In this document: piece after piece, positions 25,861 to 35,812 of the stretch
Position numbering within the stretch: position 1 is the first letter of the stretch
Layout: the number at the start of each line of letters is the position of its first letter
Assembly: GCA_016720905.1 (NCBI GenBank)
Contig: JADKJT010000001.1
Span: 481,415-545,414 of the forward strand
DNA from: Gemmatimonadaceae bacterium
Lineage (GTDB): Bacteria > Gemmatimonadota > Gemmatimonadetes > Gemmatimonadales > Gemmatimonadaceae
DNA length: 64,000 nucleotides
Reading direction: 5' to 3'
Program-made: the position numbers and the translations under genes
Notes under the pieces: generated by a model
Database searches by the model: none
Told to the model about the DNA's origin: nothing
What the model saw: only the letters and a program-made list of their open reading frames with translations

Positions 25861-28826
25861 ATCTGGGCCTCAACCGGGAGTTGCATCTCGTCAAGAAACT
25901 GATGACCGCCGGTCGATTTTCCCGACCGCGTTTCCACTGTCGTGAGCACCAATCGATCGATGGTGCGCGTCATCCCCACATACAACAATCGACGTCCCTC
26001 CTCCACCTCCTGCGCCGTCGGCCCCTTCGTGGCCGATCCCCCGGGCAGCTGCGTGTCCTCGGCACCAACGATGTACACCCGTGAGAACTCCAACCCCTTG
26101 GTGGAGTGCAGCGTGAGCAGATTCACCCGGTCGGGGTCCGGCTCTTCCCCTTCCCATCGGGACAGCACGGCGCGCTCCAGAAACAGCGATAGCTGTTCGG
26201 CAAACGTGCCCTCGGGCAGTTCGGCAATCAGTCGACGCAAACGCATCATGGCCTGCGGATACCGGTCATCCGCCGATTTCTCGGCCCGAATCCGGTCCAT
26301 CAATGACTGACCGCCCAGTTGGGCAATGACGTCGTCCACCGAGGGCCAGTTCGCCGTGTCGCCCCGCTCATGCTGATACCAGTCCAGCGCTCCGCTGTAG
26401 CGGCCCAGTGCGAACACGCGTGTCAGCTTGAGGAACAGCGCGCCTTCGTCACCCAATTCCCCTTGGATTGCCAACTGATGAACGGCCAGTGCCACACCAA
26501 GCGCGCCCAGCTGTTCAGTGAGCGCCGTCTTCCGCGTGCGCTCCATTTGCGTACGCGCCAACGCCATCGTAACACGCGCCAGCGTGAGGGTATCGTCCAA
26601 TGCGCGATGCGAACGGCCAGGCGGAATATCAAAACGGCGCGCCAAGTCCACCAGCTTGCGACTGGTGGGAAACAGGTCGCGGGCCAGCGGCAGTGTGTCG
26701 AACGTAGTGAGATCAAACCGATTCCCACACTCGTCGGCCATGCGATTCAAAATGGGAAAGTCGAAGTCATAGCCGTTGTGCGCGACCACGATGTCCGACC
26801 CGACGAATTTCCGGAACGCGGGCCAGACCTCTTCGAAATACGGCTCGGTGGCCAGCGACTCGGCGTCGATGCCATGGGTGGCGGTCGCCCCCTGGGCAAT
26901 CGGCACGCGCGGCTTCACCAGCTGGGAATACTTTTCCACGATCTCGCCATCGCGCACCCGGACCGCCGCAATCTCGACAATCTCCGCGGTGCGCGTGTCG
27001 CGATCGGTCGTTTCCAGATCCACGGCCGTGAAATCGGTGAACCCGATAATCGTGGCGCTCATTTCCAGCAGTTGCGCGGCCTTGAAGACACCCAGCGGCA
27101 GGTCAACCGAGGTGATGTCGCTGCGGTGCAATTGAGACGCCAATGACTCCGGCGGTTCTCCACCATGTTCGGCCTGCACGCCAAGCGCGACCAGCATCGC
27201 CGAGAGCGGAATCTCCACGCCTCCCATGGGTGCAATCCAGAATGGTGCACGGGTGGCGCGCGCCTGTCGCAGACGGTCCGCGAGTGCCACCACGTCGGGG
27301 TGAGTGGCCGGATCGGTGATCTCGTCGTGATGATCGTCCAGCACCGAGCGCGTGACGCCCACCTTCCGTGACAGCAGGTCGTGCACCAAACCCGTGAGCG
27401 ACTGCTGCTGCTGACCGATGGCCTCGAGGTTGCGCGCATCGGCCAGCGCGCGGCGAATCTGGCGCGCGTTCTCGTCGGCCCGCTGCAACTGCGCCACCAT
27501 GCGACCCAGTTGCCGGGACAGCGTGATGGTCTGCTCTTCCGACTTCGCCAGCGCCTCGTCGTACAGGGGGCGCGGCAACACCTGACGAAAGAACGCGTTG
27601 CGATACAGCTCGTCGCGTGGCGACGCGATCACGCGGGCGGCCGCCAGCACATAGCTCACCACCGGATCGTCGGCCAGCGCTCGTCCGACGGCCAGTCGGC
27701 ACGGCACGCCGCGATTCAAGCAGGCCGCCTCCAGCAGGTTGCCAATGGCGTGCGTGCGATACAACAGCGCCACATCGCCCCACGCATGGCCGTGCGCGTC
27801 GCGATCCCGCACAATGTCGTCGATCACCCACGCCGCTTCCTGCTCGTCGTTTTCAAACCCCAACGCACGAACCGGAAACGTCGACACCCGGTCGGCCGTG
27901 GCCAGCACACGATCGTCGAAAATTGGCGTGTTCACCATCACCAACTTGCGCGCCACGGCGAACACATCGCGCGGACAGCGCCGGTTCTCCTCGAGGTTGA
28001 TCTTGGCGGCCACGCCAAAGTCGTTGACGAACGTCTTGAACACCTGCGGATCGGCGCCAGCCCATGAATAGATGGATTGATCGTCATCGCCCACCGCAAA
28101 CACGTGGCGATGATCCTGCGCCAGGGCCCGCACCACACGGTATTGCACGGGGTTGAGGTCCTGAAACTCGTCTACCAGCACCACGTCCCAGCGCGCCCGA
28201 ATGGCTGCCGCTGCCTCCGACGTCTCCAGCAGCTCGGCGGTCTTGATCACCAACAGGTCAAAGTCCACGAGGTTCCGCTCGCGGAGAAAGCGCTCATAGC
28301 GTTCGAACAGGGTGCGATCGTTCGAGAACAACGAGTCGCCGCGAAACCGGTGAGCGGAAAAGCGCGTCAGTGTGCTGCGATGCCAGGGGCGTGGCCCCTC
28401 CAGCCGCCGCAACACGCTCAACTGGTACGCTTCGTCGGCAATGCCGAAACCCGGTTCAAGCCCCACGTGCGAGCCCCACGTGCGCAGCAGGTCGGCACAA
28501 AAGGCGTGGAGCGTACTGCGCGTGATGCGCTCGGCCGCCTCACCCAGGCGGGCGCTCAGCCGGTGCGCGATTTCCCCCGCGGCCTTGTTCGTGAACGTGA
28601 ACGCGCACACGCGTTCCGGCGCATATCCGCATTGCTCGATCAAATAGCGGATGCGCTCCGTCAGGCAGAACGTCTTGCCGGCGCCCGGACCGGCCAGCAC
28701 GAGCAGTGCTCGCGGCTCGGCTTCGATTGCGCGCCGCTGAGAGTCCGACGGTGTGGGGCTGGGTGATTCGGCAGGTGGAGCCACCGGTACAGAATATCGT
28801 CCCGCACGGCGCTCAGCGACCAGCAA
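25857..28826 (-). CDS. UvrD-type SF1 helicase with internal DEDDh 3'-5' exonuclease domain
   Basis: A 989-residue fusion. Helicase motifs: I GPGAGKT (46-52), Ia FTFTNKAAGE, II VDEFQD (218-223), III VGDDDQSIYSWAGA (245-258), IV ENRRCP (280-285), V LTLHSTKGLEF (904-914) and VI EEGRRLLYVGMTR (942-954). Between IV and V, residues about 597-755 form a DEDDh exonuclease: AVDLETTD (D603, E605), VAHNGYDFDF (D687) and HRALDD (H740, D745), with all catalytic residues present. The enzyme should unwind DNA and degrade 3' ends in one chain. The start at 28826 is TTG; a later start before SDSQRRAIEAEPRALLVLAG is possible. It is coupled to the hydrolase gene and next to the ligD/ku locus. Confidence 0.9.
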   Translation of the reverse strand: MLVAERRAGRYSVPVAPPAESPSPTPSDSQRRAIEAEPRALLVLAGPGAGKTFCLTERIRYLIEQCGYAPERVCAFTFTNKAAGEIAHRLSARLGEAAERITRSTLHAFCADLLRTWGSHVGLEPGFGIADEAYQLSVLRRLEGPRPWHRSTLTRFSAHRFRGDSLFSNDRTLFERYERFLRERNLVDFDLLVIKTAELLETSEAAAAIRARWDVVLVDEFQDLNPVQYRVVRALAQDHRHVFAVGDDDQSIYSWAGADPQVFKTFVNDFGVAAKINLEENRRCPRDVFAVARKLVMVNTPIFDDRVLATADRVSTFPVRALGFENDEQEAAWVIDDIVRDRDAHGHAWGDVALLYRTHAIGNLLEAACLNRGVPCRLAVGRALADDPVVSYVLAAARVIASPRDELYRNAFFRQVLPRPLYDEALAKSEEQTITLSRQLGRMVAQLQRADENARQIRRALADARNLEAIGQQQQSLTGLVHDLLSRKVGVTRSVLDDHHDEITDPATHPDVVALADRLRQARATRAPFWIAPMGGVEIPLSAMLVALGVQAEHGGEPPESLASQLHRSDITSVDLPLGVFKAAQLLEMSATIIGFTDFTAVDLETTDRDTRTAEIVEIAAVRVRDGEIVEKYSQLVKPRVPIAQGATATHGIDAESLATEPYFEEVWPAFRKFVGSDIVVAHNGYDFDFPILNRMADECGNRFDLTTFDTLPLARDLFPTSRKLVDLARRFDIPPGRSHRALDDTLTLARVTMALARTQMERTRKTALTEQLGALGVALAVHQLAIQGELGDEGALFLKLTRVFALGRYSGALDWYQHERGDTANWPSVDDVIAQLGGQSLMDRIRAEKSADDRYPQAMMRLRRLIAELPEGTFAEQLSLFLERAVLSRWEGEEPDPDRVNLLTLHSTKGLEFSRVYIVGAEDTQLPGGSATKGPTAQEVEEGRRLLYVGMTRTIDRLVLTTVETRSGKSTGGHQFLDEMQLPVEAQI

Positions 28827-29063
28827 CCGCGATCATTCACTCAAGCCACACATTCTTTCGCATCACAGGCCCACGCCGGACACGTTCGGTCGGGTGCGTC
28901 TCTGTGCCGTCAAAACCGCCGCACAGAGCGCGACACAATGGTGGGAAAGGGTGCTGAAAGGTGAGTGATCGTCCTCGCCTAAGTGTCCGCTGCGCAATAG
29001 ATTGACACGCAGGAGACGAAGGTCATTGATGTTGCTGCATTCTGATGATGCTTTCAATCTGAC
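28827..29063. promoter_or_regulatory. divergent intergenic region before the helicase and BTAD regulator genes
   Basis: A 237-bp gap between divergent starts, expected to carry both promoters. It is less GC-rich towards the regulator gene. Near 28830 the strand reads GATCATTCACTCA and near 28960 TGAGTGATC, a partial inverted pair. No convincing -35/-10 pair, terminator or small ORF was recognised. Confidence 0.35.
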
Positions 29064-32000
29064 ATGCCCCATTCGCCGGCCGGTCGTCCCGCCTTCCTGC
29101 TCCGCACCCTCGGCGCTGCGGAGCTGTGCGAGGTTGATGAACACGGTCATGTGCGGCCGCGATTACTGGGTCCTGGTAAACCACTGGCCCTGCTGGCCTA
29201 CTGCTGCTGTTCGCGCGATCGGGAACACTCGCGCGATTTCCTGGCGTCGTTGCTGTGGGACGACACAGAGCCCGCGCGCTCCCGGCAGAGCCTTCGTCAG
29301 GCCCTGTGGCGATTGCGGCGAATTGTAGGAGACTACCTGCGCACCCGTGACGATGCGGTGCTTGGCGTGGATGGCCGGGTGGCCAGCGACCGCGATCGGT
29401 TTCTCGACGCCGTGCATGCGGGTGATGCTGCGACGGCGGTGGCCACGTATGGTGGACCGTTTCTGGCCGGCCTGAATGCGCCAGGTGGAGACGAGTTTGA
29501 AGACTGGGCGGCGCTTGAACGGCGACATCTGGAAGAATCGCTGTTGCGCGTGGCCGAACCGCTGGCCAAACAGTTGGCGCACAGCGGACGACCGGCCCAG
29601 GTGCGCGAACTGGTTGAGCGGCTGATGGTACTGGCACCTGACAGTCTGGACGCGCACCGGATTGCCGTCGAGATGCTGCTGGAGACAGACGATCGGGTCG
29701 GCGCCCGGCGTGCCGCGGACGCACTGGAATCGGTCGCGCACAGTCTTGGTGGTCGCGCGCCATCGTCGATGGAAGCACTTGTGGCGCGCGCACGGAACAC
29801 AGAAGCGTCGCCGTCAGGCGAACGCACCACGGCGTTGGTGCTCGATCTGGTGGGTCGCGAAAACGCGTTCAGTGCCGCGCTGGGCGCATGGGGCCGCGCC
29901 CGCGCCAACGACACGCAGGTGGTGGTGCTCTCCGGCGTGCCCGGTATCGGGAAGAGTCGACTGCTGATGGCCATCGCCCAGCGATGCCGTTCCAAGCGCA
30001 CCTTGAGTGCGATGGTACGCGCCAACCCGGGTGAACGGGAGGTGCCCTTCGGATTCGCGGCGGCCATTGTGCGCGCGCTGGCACCGTTGCCGGGGGCGGC
30101 CGGCGTGAGTGGCGAGAGCGCCCGTGAACTGGTGGCCCTCGATCCGGGTCTGGGATCACGTTTCGCCACCACCCCGTCCCTCGAAGACGGTGGCGAGGCC
30201 GTCCGCCGACGGGCCTTTGCCGTACTCGACCTGTTATCGGCCATCGTGGAGCAGGAACCGCTCGCACTATTCCTCGATGATCTGCACTGGGCCGATGTCG
30301 CGTCGCGACAGTTGCTGTCCATCGTGCTGGGACGCGCCACCGATCTGTCGCTGCTGGTTGTCGCCACCACGCGCGGATCGGCGGCGGCCATGTTCGATCA
30401 ACGCCTCGTAACCTCGCTGGCGCTCCTGCCTCTGGCCGACGATGAACTGGTTGACGCCGTTCGCAGCTCGGGGTCGTGGCCGGACACGATTGCCTCCACG
30501 CACTTCATGGAGATGCTCACCAGCGTCTGTGACGGAATTCCGTTGGGGGTCATGGAGCGGCTGGCGCTGGTCCGCGAGCGCGGATTGCTGGAGCTGGTGA
30601 ACGGCGAATGGCGGTCGCCCGATTGGGCCGCGGCAACGGCCGCCGTCGCGCTCGCTTCGCCACTCGATCACCAGCTCAACGCCTGCACCGACATCGAACG
30701 CGCCGTGCTGCTTTCGCTTGCCGTGGCCGGCACACCGCTTTCCGAAGCAGTCGTTGCGCGCACCGTCCGCACGTTGACACCGGACCGCCGCGTGACCCCC
30801 ACACAACGTCCGCGGGCGATGGATGCATCGCCGACCGAGTCGGCACTGGCCACGCTGGAGGTGAAGGGACTGGTGGTGCGTACCGCCGAGTCGTGGATGC
30901 CCAGTCACGACGTCATCACCGAGCGCATGCTGTCGTTGACATCGGCCGACGAACGGCATGCCTGTCACGTCGCCTTGGCGCAGGCGTTGAGCGAGACCGC
31001 CGATATTGACGGGTCGGCTCGCGCGGTGCGCCACTTCCTGCTGGGTGGCGACGACCAGCGCGCCGGTGCGCAGTTGGGTCGTGTGATACGGCGTGCGCGG
31101 GCCATGGGTGACCGTCGACGCGCGCGCGACATGCTGACGGAGTTGATTGGTGAGCGCCTGCCCGATGCGCGCATCAACGTGGTGGTGCGCGGCGTGCCGT
31201 TGTGGGACCGCGTGACGACCGTCAAAGTGCGACTTATCGTCGCGACCGCCGTGGTCGTGACCGCGCTCAGTCTGGTAACCGCCTGGTATTTCGCCAGACA
31301 GCCCGCGCTGATAGCCACGCAAAGTCCGACAACATCGGCGGGCGTACCCGTGCTCGGCCCGTTGGTGCTGCGCACGATTCCGTCAATCGTGATTTCCACC
31401 GGAGGCCACTCGGCAACATCAACGGTCATCCACGTTCACTCGCTCAGCCCGCGCACCACAATCATCGCCGGGGATTCCGTCCGCTCGGTGCAAGGCGTCG
31501 CGTCGTTCACGGCATTGCGCTACCGACGCAGCGATTCCGTCGCAGTGTTTCGGTTTGAGGCCCCTGGCTTTCGATCGGTAGAGGTTTCCCTGCGACAGTG
31601 GGAGTATGTGCAGCCGGGTCGCGAGCCCTTGTCATCAACCTTGCGATTGGTCGGTGGTCTCGCGCAAGGCCAACAGCTTGATGTCAACACCCGATCGATC
31701 CGCGTTGCTCCGAATGAACTCATCCAGGGATTCGCGCAGGCGGAATACTCGAGTCTCTGGGCCGCGGCCTCGGTGTGGTTGTCCATGACACCCACGTGGG
31801 GTGATCCGAAGCGCGAGGGTCGCGAACTGTTCCCGGTCTCAACGCCTGCGCAACACGAAATTGTTGATATCCCCATTGCCATCAAAGCACCGTCCATCCC
31901 CGGTCAATATTGGTTGCTCTACCTGCTGGATGCTGAACCGTCGGGAATGTTTGGACTGTCGCGTACCAACTGGACCGTCGAGCAGCCGCTGTGGGATGAT

Positions 32001-32207
32001 GGGAATGATTTCGCGTCGACCCCCGATTCAGTCATTCGCCAGGCCAACATCGCAGGGACCGCCTTTACTACCGTTGCGTATCCTTCGACGTGGGCCCGAT
32101 CTTCGGTGGCGGACTGCACGTATCCTGTGAATCGCGACCCGTCGAAGGCCATCAAGCTATGTCGTCGAAGCACAGCGATGTTCGGCATCGAAGTCATCGT
32201 GAAGTAG
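29064..32207 (+). CDS. membrane-anchored BTAD-AAA transcriptional regulator with extracytoplasmic domain
   Basis: 1047 residues. Residues 8-95 form an N-terminal winged-helix-like region (LLGPGKPLALLAYCCCSRDR, then SRQSLRQALWRLRRIVGDYL), followed by a BTAD tetratricopeptide-like domain (to about 245) as in SARP/AfsR regulators. A STAND-type ATPase follows: VGREN, Walker A GVPGIGKSRL (291-300), Walker B LALFLDDLHWAD (400-411). Residues about 530-700 are helical. One membrane helix (723-743: LIVATAVVVTALSLVTAWYF) leads to about 300 extracytoplasmic residues rich in beta-strand. The design implies a one-component transmembrane sensor: ligand outside, DNA binding inside, ATPase between. It shares design with the broken gene at 51.3-55.3 kb. 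The ATG at 29064 begins right before the family homology. Confidence 0.87.
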   Translation: MPHSPAGRPAFLLRTLGAAELCEVDEHGHVRPRLLGPGKPLALLAYCCCSRDREHSRDFLASLLWDDTEPARSRQSLRQALWRLRRIVGDYLRTRDDAVLGVDGRVASDRDRFLDAVHAGDAATAVATYGGPFLAGLNAPGGDEFEDWAALERRHLEESLLRVAEPLAKQLAHSGRPAQVRELVERLMVLAPDSLDAHRIAVEMLLETDDRVGARRAADALESVAHSLGGRAPSSMEALVARARNTEASPSGERTTALVLDLVGRENAFSAALGAWGRARANDTQVVVLSGVPGIGKSRLLMAIAQRCRSKRTLSAMVRANPGEREVPFGFAAAIVRALAPLPGAAGVSGESARELVALDPGLGSRFATTPSLEDGGEAVRRRAFAVLDLLSAIVEQEPLALFLDDLHWADVASRQLLSIVLGRATDLSLLVVATTRGSAAAMFDQRLVTSLALLPLADDELVDAVRSSGSWPDTIASTHFMEMLTSVCDGIPLGVMERLALVRERGLLELVNGEWRSPDWAAATAAVALASPLDHQLNACTDIERAVLLSLAVAGTPLSEAVVARTVRTLTPDRRVTPTQRPRAMDASPTESALATLEVKGLVVRTAESWMPSHDVITERMLSLTSADERHACHVALAQALSETADIDGSARAVRHFLLGGDDQRAGAQLGRVIRRARAMGDRRRARDMLTELIGERLPDARINVVVRGVPLWDRVTTVKVRLIVATAVVVTALSLVTAWYFARQPALIATQSPTTSAGVPVLGPLVLRTIPSIVISTGGHSATSTVIHVHSLSPRTTIIAGDSVRSVQGVASFTALRYRRSDSVAVFRFEAPGFRSVEVSLRQWEYVQPGREPLSSTLRLVGGLAQGQQLDVNTRSIRVAPNELIQGFAQAEYSSLWAAASVWLSMTPTWGDPKREGRELFPVSTPAQHEIVDIPIAIKAPSIPGQYWLLYLLDAEPSGMFGLSRTNWTVEQPLWDDGNDFASTPDSVIRQANIAGTAFTTVAYPSTWARSSVADCTYPVNRDPSKAIKLCRRSTAMFGIEVIVK

Positions 32208-32365
32208 TTTCCCCGACAGGAGCGGGCGCAGACTATCGCGAAATTGCTGTAATCGACCGTGGGCATGATTACGTCACCGACGCTGGCGAATCGGCGTTTC
32301 TGTCGCGAGCTTACAACGCCTTCATTCCCCGGCGCTGTTCGCGCGCTCCCGCCCAATCGCACTAC

Positions 32366-33832
32366 ATGAAGTTCTCTCGCGCCGCAGGTGTCCTCCTCCA
32401 CCCCACTTCGCTCCCCGGTCCCAATGGGATCGGTGACCTGGGGCCCGACGCTATTCGCTTTGTCGATTTCCTCGCCAACGCAGGCTTCACCATCTGGCAG
32501 ATGTTGCCGTTGGGACCCACCGGCTACGGCGACTCGCCCTATCAATGCTTCTCCGCCTTTGCCGGCAACCCCCTGCTGATTCACGTGCCAGGGGCCACCA
32601 GTTCGCTGCCGGAACATACCGTCGATTTCGCCGGCGTCATTGCCCACAAGCGACAGTTGCTGGCCAAGGCATTCGTGCGCTTCGTGCCGGACGACCGCTA
32701 CCAGCAGTTTGTCGTGCAGCAACGCGCCTGGCTCGATGACTACGCCCTGTTCATGGCGCTCAAGCAGGCGCACGATGGCGTGTCGTGGACCGGCTGGAAT
32801 CCCCCATTGGCGTCGCGCGAACCCGCCGCACTGCAGACATTTCGCGACACGCACCAACAGGAAATCGAGCAGGTCCGCATGGAGCAGTATGTCTTCTTCA
32901 TGCAATTCCAGGCACTCAAACGCGCCTGCGCCGCGCGCGGCATTCGTCTCATGGGAGATCTCCCCATCTATGTCGCACACGATTCCGCCGACGTGTGGGC
33001 GCATCGGGAGCTCTTCCAGCTTGATAGCGCCGGCAAAATGCTGGTGCAGGCGGGCGTGCCGCCTGACTACTTCAGCGAAACCGGACAACTGTGGGGCAAC
33101 CCATTGTACGAATGGGACGCTCTCCGCGCTGATGGATTTCGCTGGTGGATTGACCGAATGCGCGCCGCGCTGGGGATGTTCGACAGCATTCGTCTCGATC
33201 ACTTCCGCGGCTTCGAAGCCTACTGGGAAGTGGCCGGCGACGCCGTCACCGCCGTCGATGGGCGCTGGGTGCAGGGCCCGGGCGTCGAACTCTTCGATGC
33301 CCTCACCGCCGCCCTCGGCCCAATGCCCATCACCGCCGAGGATCTCGGCCTCATTACGCCTGAAGTGGAAGCCCTGCGCGAGACTCTCGGCTACCCCGGT
33401 ATGAGCATTCTGCAGTTCGCGTTCGGGGGCGACGGCCAGAACAACACCTTCCTGCCACACACCTATCCGCGCGAGCGTGTGGTGTACACCGGGACACACG
33501 ACAACGACACCACCGTGGGCTGGTGGAATTCCGACGCCGGCAACGGTTCCACCCGGACCGCCGAGGATATCGAGCGCGAGAAGTCATTCGCACGACGCTA
33601 TCTCGATACCGACGGCCACGAGATTCATTGGACGCTGATGCGAGCAGCCCTCGCGTCAGTCGCCGACACCGTGCTCATTCCCATGCAGGACATTTTGGGA
33701 CTTGGCAGCGAGGCGCGCATGAACCTGCCGGGGCGGCAAGCCGGCAACTGGCAGTTTCGATTCACCTGGGATCAACTCACTCCCGACATCACGACGCGTT
33801 TGCGCGATCTGACGAGATTGTACGACCGATGA
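32366..33832 (+). CDS. malQ: 4-alpha-glucanotransferase (amylomaltase, GH77)
   Basis: A 488-residue GH77 enzyme that transfers alpha-1,4-glucan segments between maltodextrins. Motifs: RAAGVLLHPTSLPGPNGIGD, LGPTGYGDSPYQCFSAFAGN, GDLPIYVAHDSADVW, FDSIRLDHFRGFEAYWEV (catalytic Asp), ITAEDLGLITPEVEALRE (catalytic Glu) and YTGTHDNDTTVGWW. The length is normal for the compact bacterial form. I use the ATG at 32366 that starts MKFSRAAGVLLHPTSLPG; the frame is open 276 bases upstream but that part overlaps the regulator gene and is not family-like. The 158 bp before it may carry its own promoter. Confidence 0.96.
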   Translation: MKFSRAAGVLLHPTSLPGPNGIGDLGPDAIRFVDFLANAGFTIWQMLPLGPTGYGDSPYQCFSAFAGNPLLIHVPGATSSLPEHTVDFAGVIAHKRQLLAKAFVRFVPDDRYQQFVVQQRAWLDDYALFMALKQAHDGVSWTGWNPPLASREPAALQTFRDTHQQEIEQVRMEQYVFFMQFQALKRACAARGIRLMGDLPIYVAHDSADVWAHRELFQLDSAGKMLVQAGVPPDYFSETGQLWGNPLYEWDALRADGFRWWIDRMRAALGMFDSIRLDHFRGFEAYWEVAGDAVTAVDGRWVQGPGVELFDALTAALGPMPITAEDLGLITPEVEALRETLGYPGMSILQFAFGGDGQNNTFLPHTYPRERVVYTGTHDNDTTVGWWNSDAGNGSTRTAEDIEREKSFARRYLDTDGHEIHWTLMRAALASVADTVLIPMQDILGLGSEARMNLPGRQAGNWQFRFTWDQLTPDITTRLRDLTRLYDR

Positions 33833-33862
33833 GCGCCCGCGCGCGCGCGCGCACTGCGCGAA

Positions 33863-35800
33863 CTATGGTGTACTCACCGGAAGCTGACCGGTGTGTCCCG
33901 TCGACAATAAGTGTTGGGTGAACTGGGTGAACGCCAGCGCGTCACGCACGAGTCGCGCACCCAGCGAATCCTGCGCGCGCGCCAGCAGACGACGATCTGC
34001 CCCAATGGAGAAGCTCTTGTATTGCGACGGATTGACCACCGGAATCTCCACCAGTCGGTTGTCCATGATCCAACCCAGGATGCCGTCCCGATAGTAGTCT
34101 GCGAAGTACGGCGCTTCGTCGTCGTGCAGCAGCGACTTGCCGGCCATGGGCCATGCGTGACGCGGAAGCCCGAGGATTTCCAGCACGGTTGGCGCGATGT
34201 CCCGTTGCGTCGCGATGCGCGGCACAAGCCGTGGCGCGACAAGCCCTGGGGCATAGATCGCAAACGGAACAACAAATCCGTCCATCACCGAACCATCACT
34301 GCCGTGCCCATGATCGGCGACAAGCACAAACACCGTCGAACGCGCCCATGGCTCTCTGGCGCAGGCCGCGAGAAACGTCGCCAGCGCCTGATCGGCATAG
34401 TGCATGACATCCAGATGCGCGGACACCCGCGACCCGTCGTTGAACCACGGGCCAACTCCCGGAGGGAGGACGACATCGTGTGTGCTATTGGTGTTGATCG
34501 CGACAAAAAACGGCTTCGATGCCGCGCGCATGCGTTCCAGCGCGAAGCCGTACAGGTCGGGGTCATGGACACCCCACCCATTCTCCGGAAGATGTCTGGT
34601 GGCGATGGCCTCGCGCCCGAAGGTCTGCTCAAACCCCAGTGAAATCGAGAAGGCGCCGATGCCGCTGGTGTTGACGCGAGTCCCCTGGAGAAATTCGGTT
34701 GCGTACCCGCGGTCGCGAAGGAACCGAGGGAGGCACGCGTAGTCGTACTCCTGCAGCGGCGTCTCGGCGATGGTACTCCCGAGGGGATTGGGATAGGAAC
34801 AGAACGTGCTGAACATGCCCTCGGAGGTGCGGTGACCTCCGGCCAGCATCACCGTGGTCGACAAGGACTGCGCGCGGAGTGAATCGAAGTGCGGTGCCAC
34901 ATCGCGCATCGAGCCGTAACTCTTGAGGTACTCACCCGCCCAGCTTTCGAGCAGAATGACGACCAGATTCAACGGTCGATCTGCGCCGGTCGTCGGCAGC
35001 TCGCTCACCGGTGCCGGGAAAAGGCGCGTGGTGAGCGCGGAGGCCTCCTCCGGATTCATCCACGACGCGCGGGGATCGCGCTGCCGCTGCCGAGCCAGCA
35101 CGTAGTACGTGGTGTTGTAGGCGCCGTTCAGAGCGATCGCGGCGCGGCGCGGATCACCGATTTCCTGCGACATGAAAGGTCCAAGCGGAATGGACTGGAC
35201 GCCGCCGCGCGCACCGACCAAACCAAGTACGAACACCAGCAGGGAACCGGCAGCAAGCTGCAGACCGTGGTACGGTTCGCGACGCGCAGTGGCATCGCCG
35301 ACGTCAGGGACCAGTCGCAGCATGGCAAACGACGCCACGCATGCCAACAGAACGCTCGCCGCAGTGATGCCTGGATATCGCCCCAATCCGGTGCCAACTA
35401 ACGCGCCCGTATCGTGGCCAAAGTCCAGGATCTCGTATCCCAGATGACGCCCGCTCTCGGTGAAGTAGATGGTATCGCCGACGTGCAGCAGCGCGATCAC
35501 CCACACCGCCACGACGCCCAACACGCGTAACGTGATCGGCATCCGCACGCGTATGGCCAGCGCGCCGACCGCGACCAGATAGAGCACCAGCGCGAATGCG
35601 GAGCCGATGGCCGTATCGAACCGCAGCCCCCAGAGCAGCGCCGTGAACTTGGCCACCGGCGCCACCGGCCGCGCCACAAACAGCACGAACAGCACCTTGC
35701 CCACGAAGGCCGTGCCAATCAGCACACCCGCCACGCGGAGGAAAAGGCGCAGACACGACATGATCACCCGCATGTCCACCTCGTCACGCGGGTTGTCCAT
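33863..35800 (-). CDS. LTA synthase/phosphoglycerol transferase-like membrane sulfatase
   Basis: About 645 residues. Five N-terminal membrane helices (to residue about 205) precede an extracytoplasmic alkaline-phosphatase-superfamily domain. Signature pieces: LVVILLESWAGEYLKSYG (first metal site), GGHRTSEGMFSTFCSYPNP (nucleophile Thr region), NTNSTHDVVLPPG, and VADHGHGSDG with FVVPFAIYAPG (metal-binding DHG). The family transfers phosphoglycerol or phosphoethanolamine groups to polymers or lipids. In a Gram-negative this more likely modifies periplasmic glucans or lipids than true lipoteichoic acid. The start is uncertain: GTG 35809, ATG 35800 or ATG 35773. It follows the NhaC antiporter gene closely on the same strand. 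A GC-alternating tract (33838-33852) lies past its stop. Confidence 0.88.
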   Translation of the reverse strand: MDNPRDEVDMRVIMSCLRLFLRVAGVLIGTAFVGKVLFVLFVARPVAPVAKFTALLWGLRFDTAIGSAFALVLYLVAVGALAIRVRMPITLRVLGVVAVWVIALLHVGDTIYFTESGRHLGYEILDFGHDTGALVGTGLGRYPGITAASVLLACVASFAMLRLVPDVGDATARREPYHGLQLAAGSLLVFVLGLVGARGGVQSIPLGPFMSQEIGDPRRAAIALNGAYNTTYYVLARQRQRDPRASWMNPEEASALTTRLFPAPVSELPTTGADRPLNLVVILLESWAGEYLKSYGSMRDVAPHFDSLRAQSLSTTVMLAGGHRTSEGMFSTFCSYPNPLGSTIAETPLQEYDYACLPRFLRDRGYATEFLQGTRVNTSGIGAFSISLGFEQTFGREAIATRHLPENGWGVHDPDLYGFALERMRAASKPFFVAINTNSTHDVVLPPGVGPWFNDGSRVSAHLDVMHYADQALATFLAACAREPWARSTVFVLVADHGHGSDGSVMDGFVVPFAIYAPGLVAPRLVPRIATQRDIAPTVLEILGLPRHAWPMAGKSLLHDDEAPYFADYYRDGILGWIMDNRLVEIPVVNPSQYKSFSIGADRRLLARAQDSLGARLVRDALAFTQFTQHLLSTGHTGQLPVSTP

Positions 35801-35812
35801 TCGCGCCACACA

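Noticed and set aside
33838..33852. Alternating GC tract after malQ considered as a terminator or Z-DNA site.
   Set aside because: Short, with no T-tract and no stable stem-loop; a likely composition effect between convergent genes.
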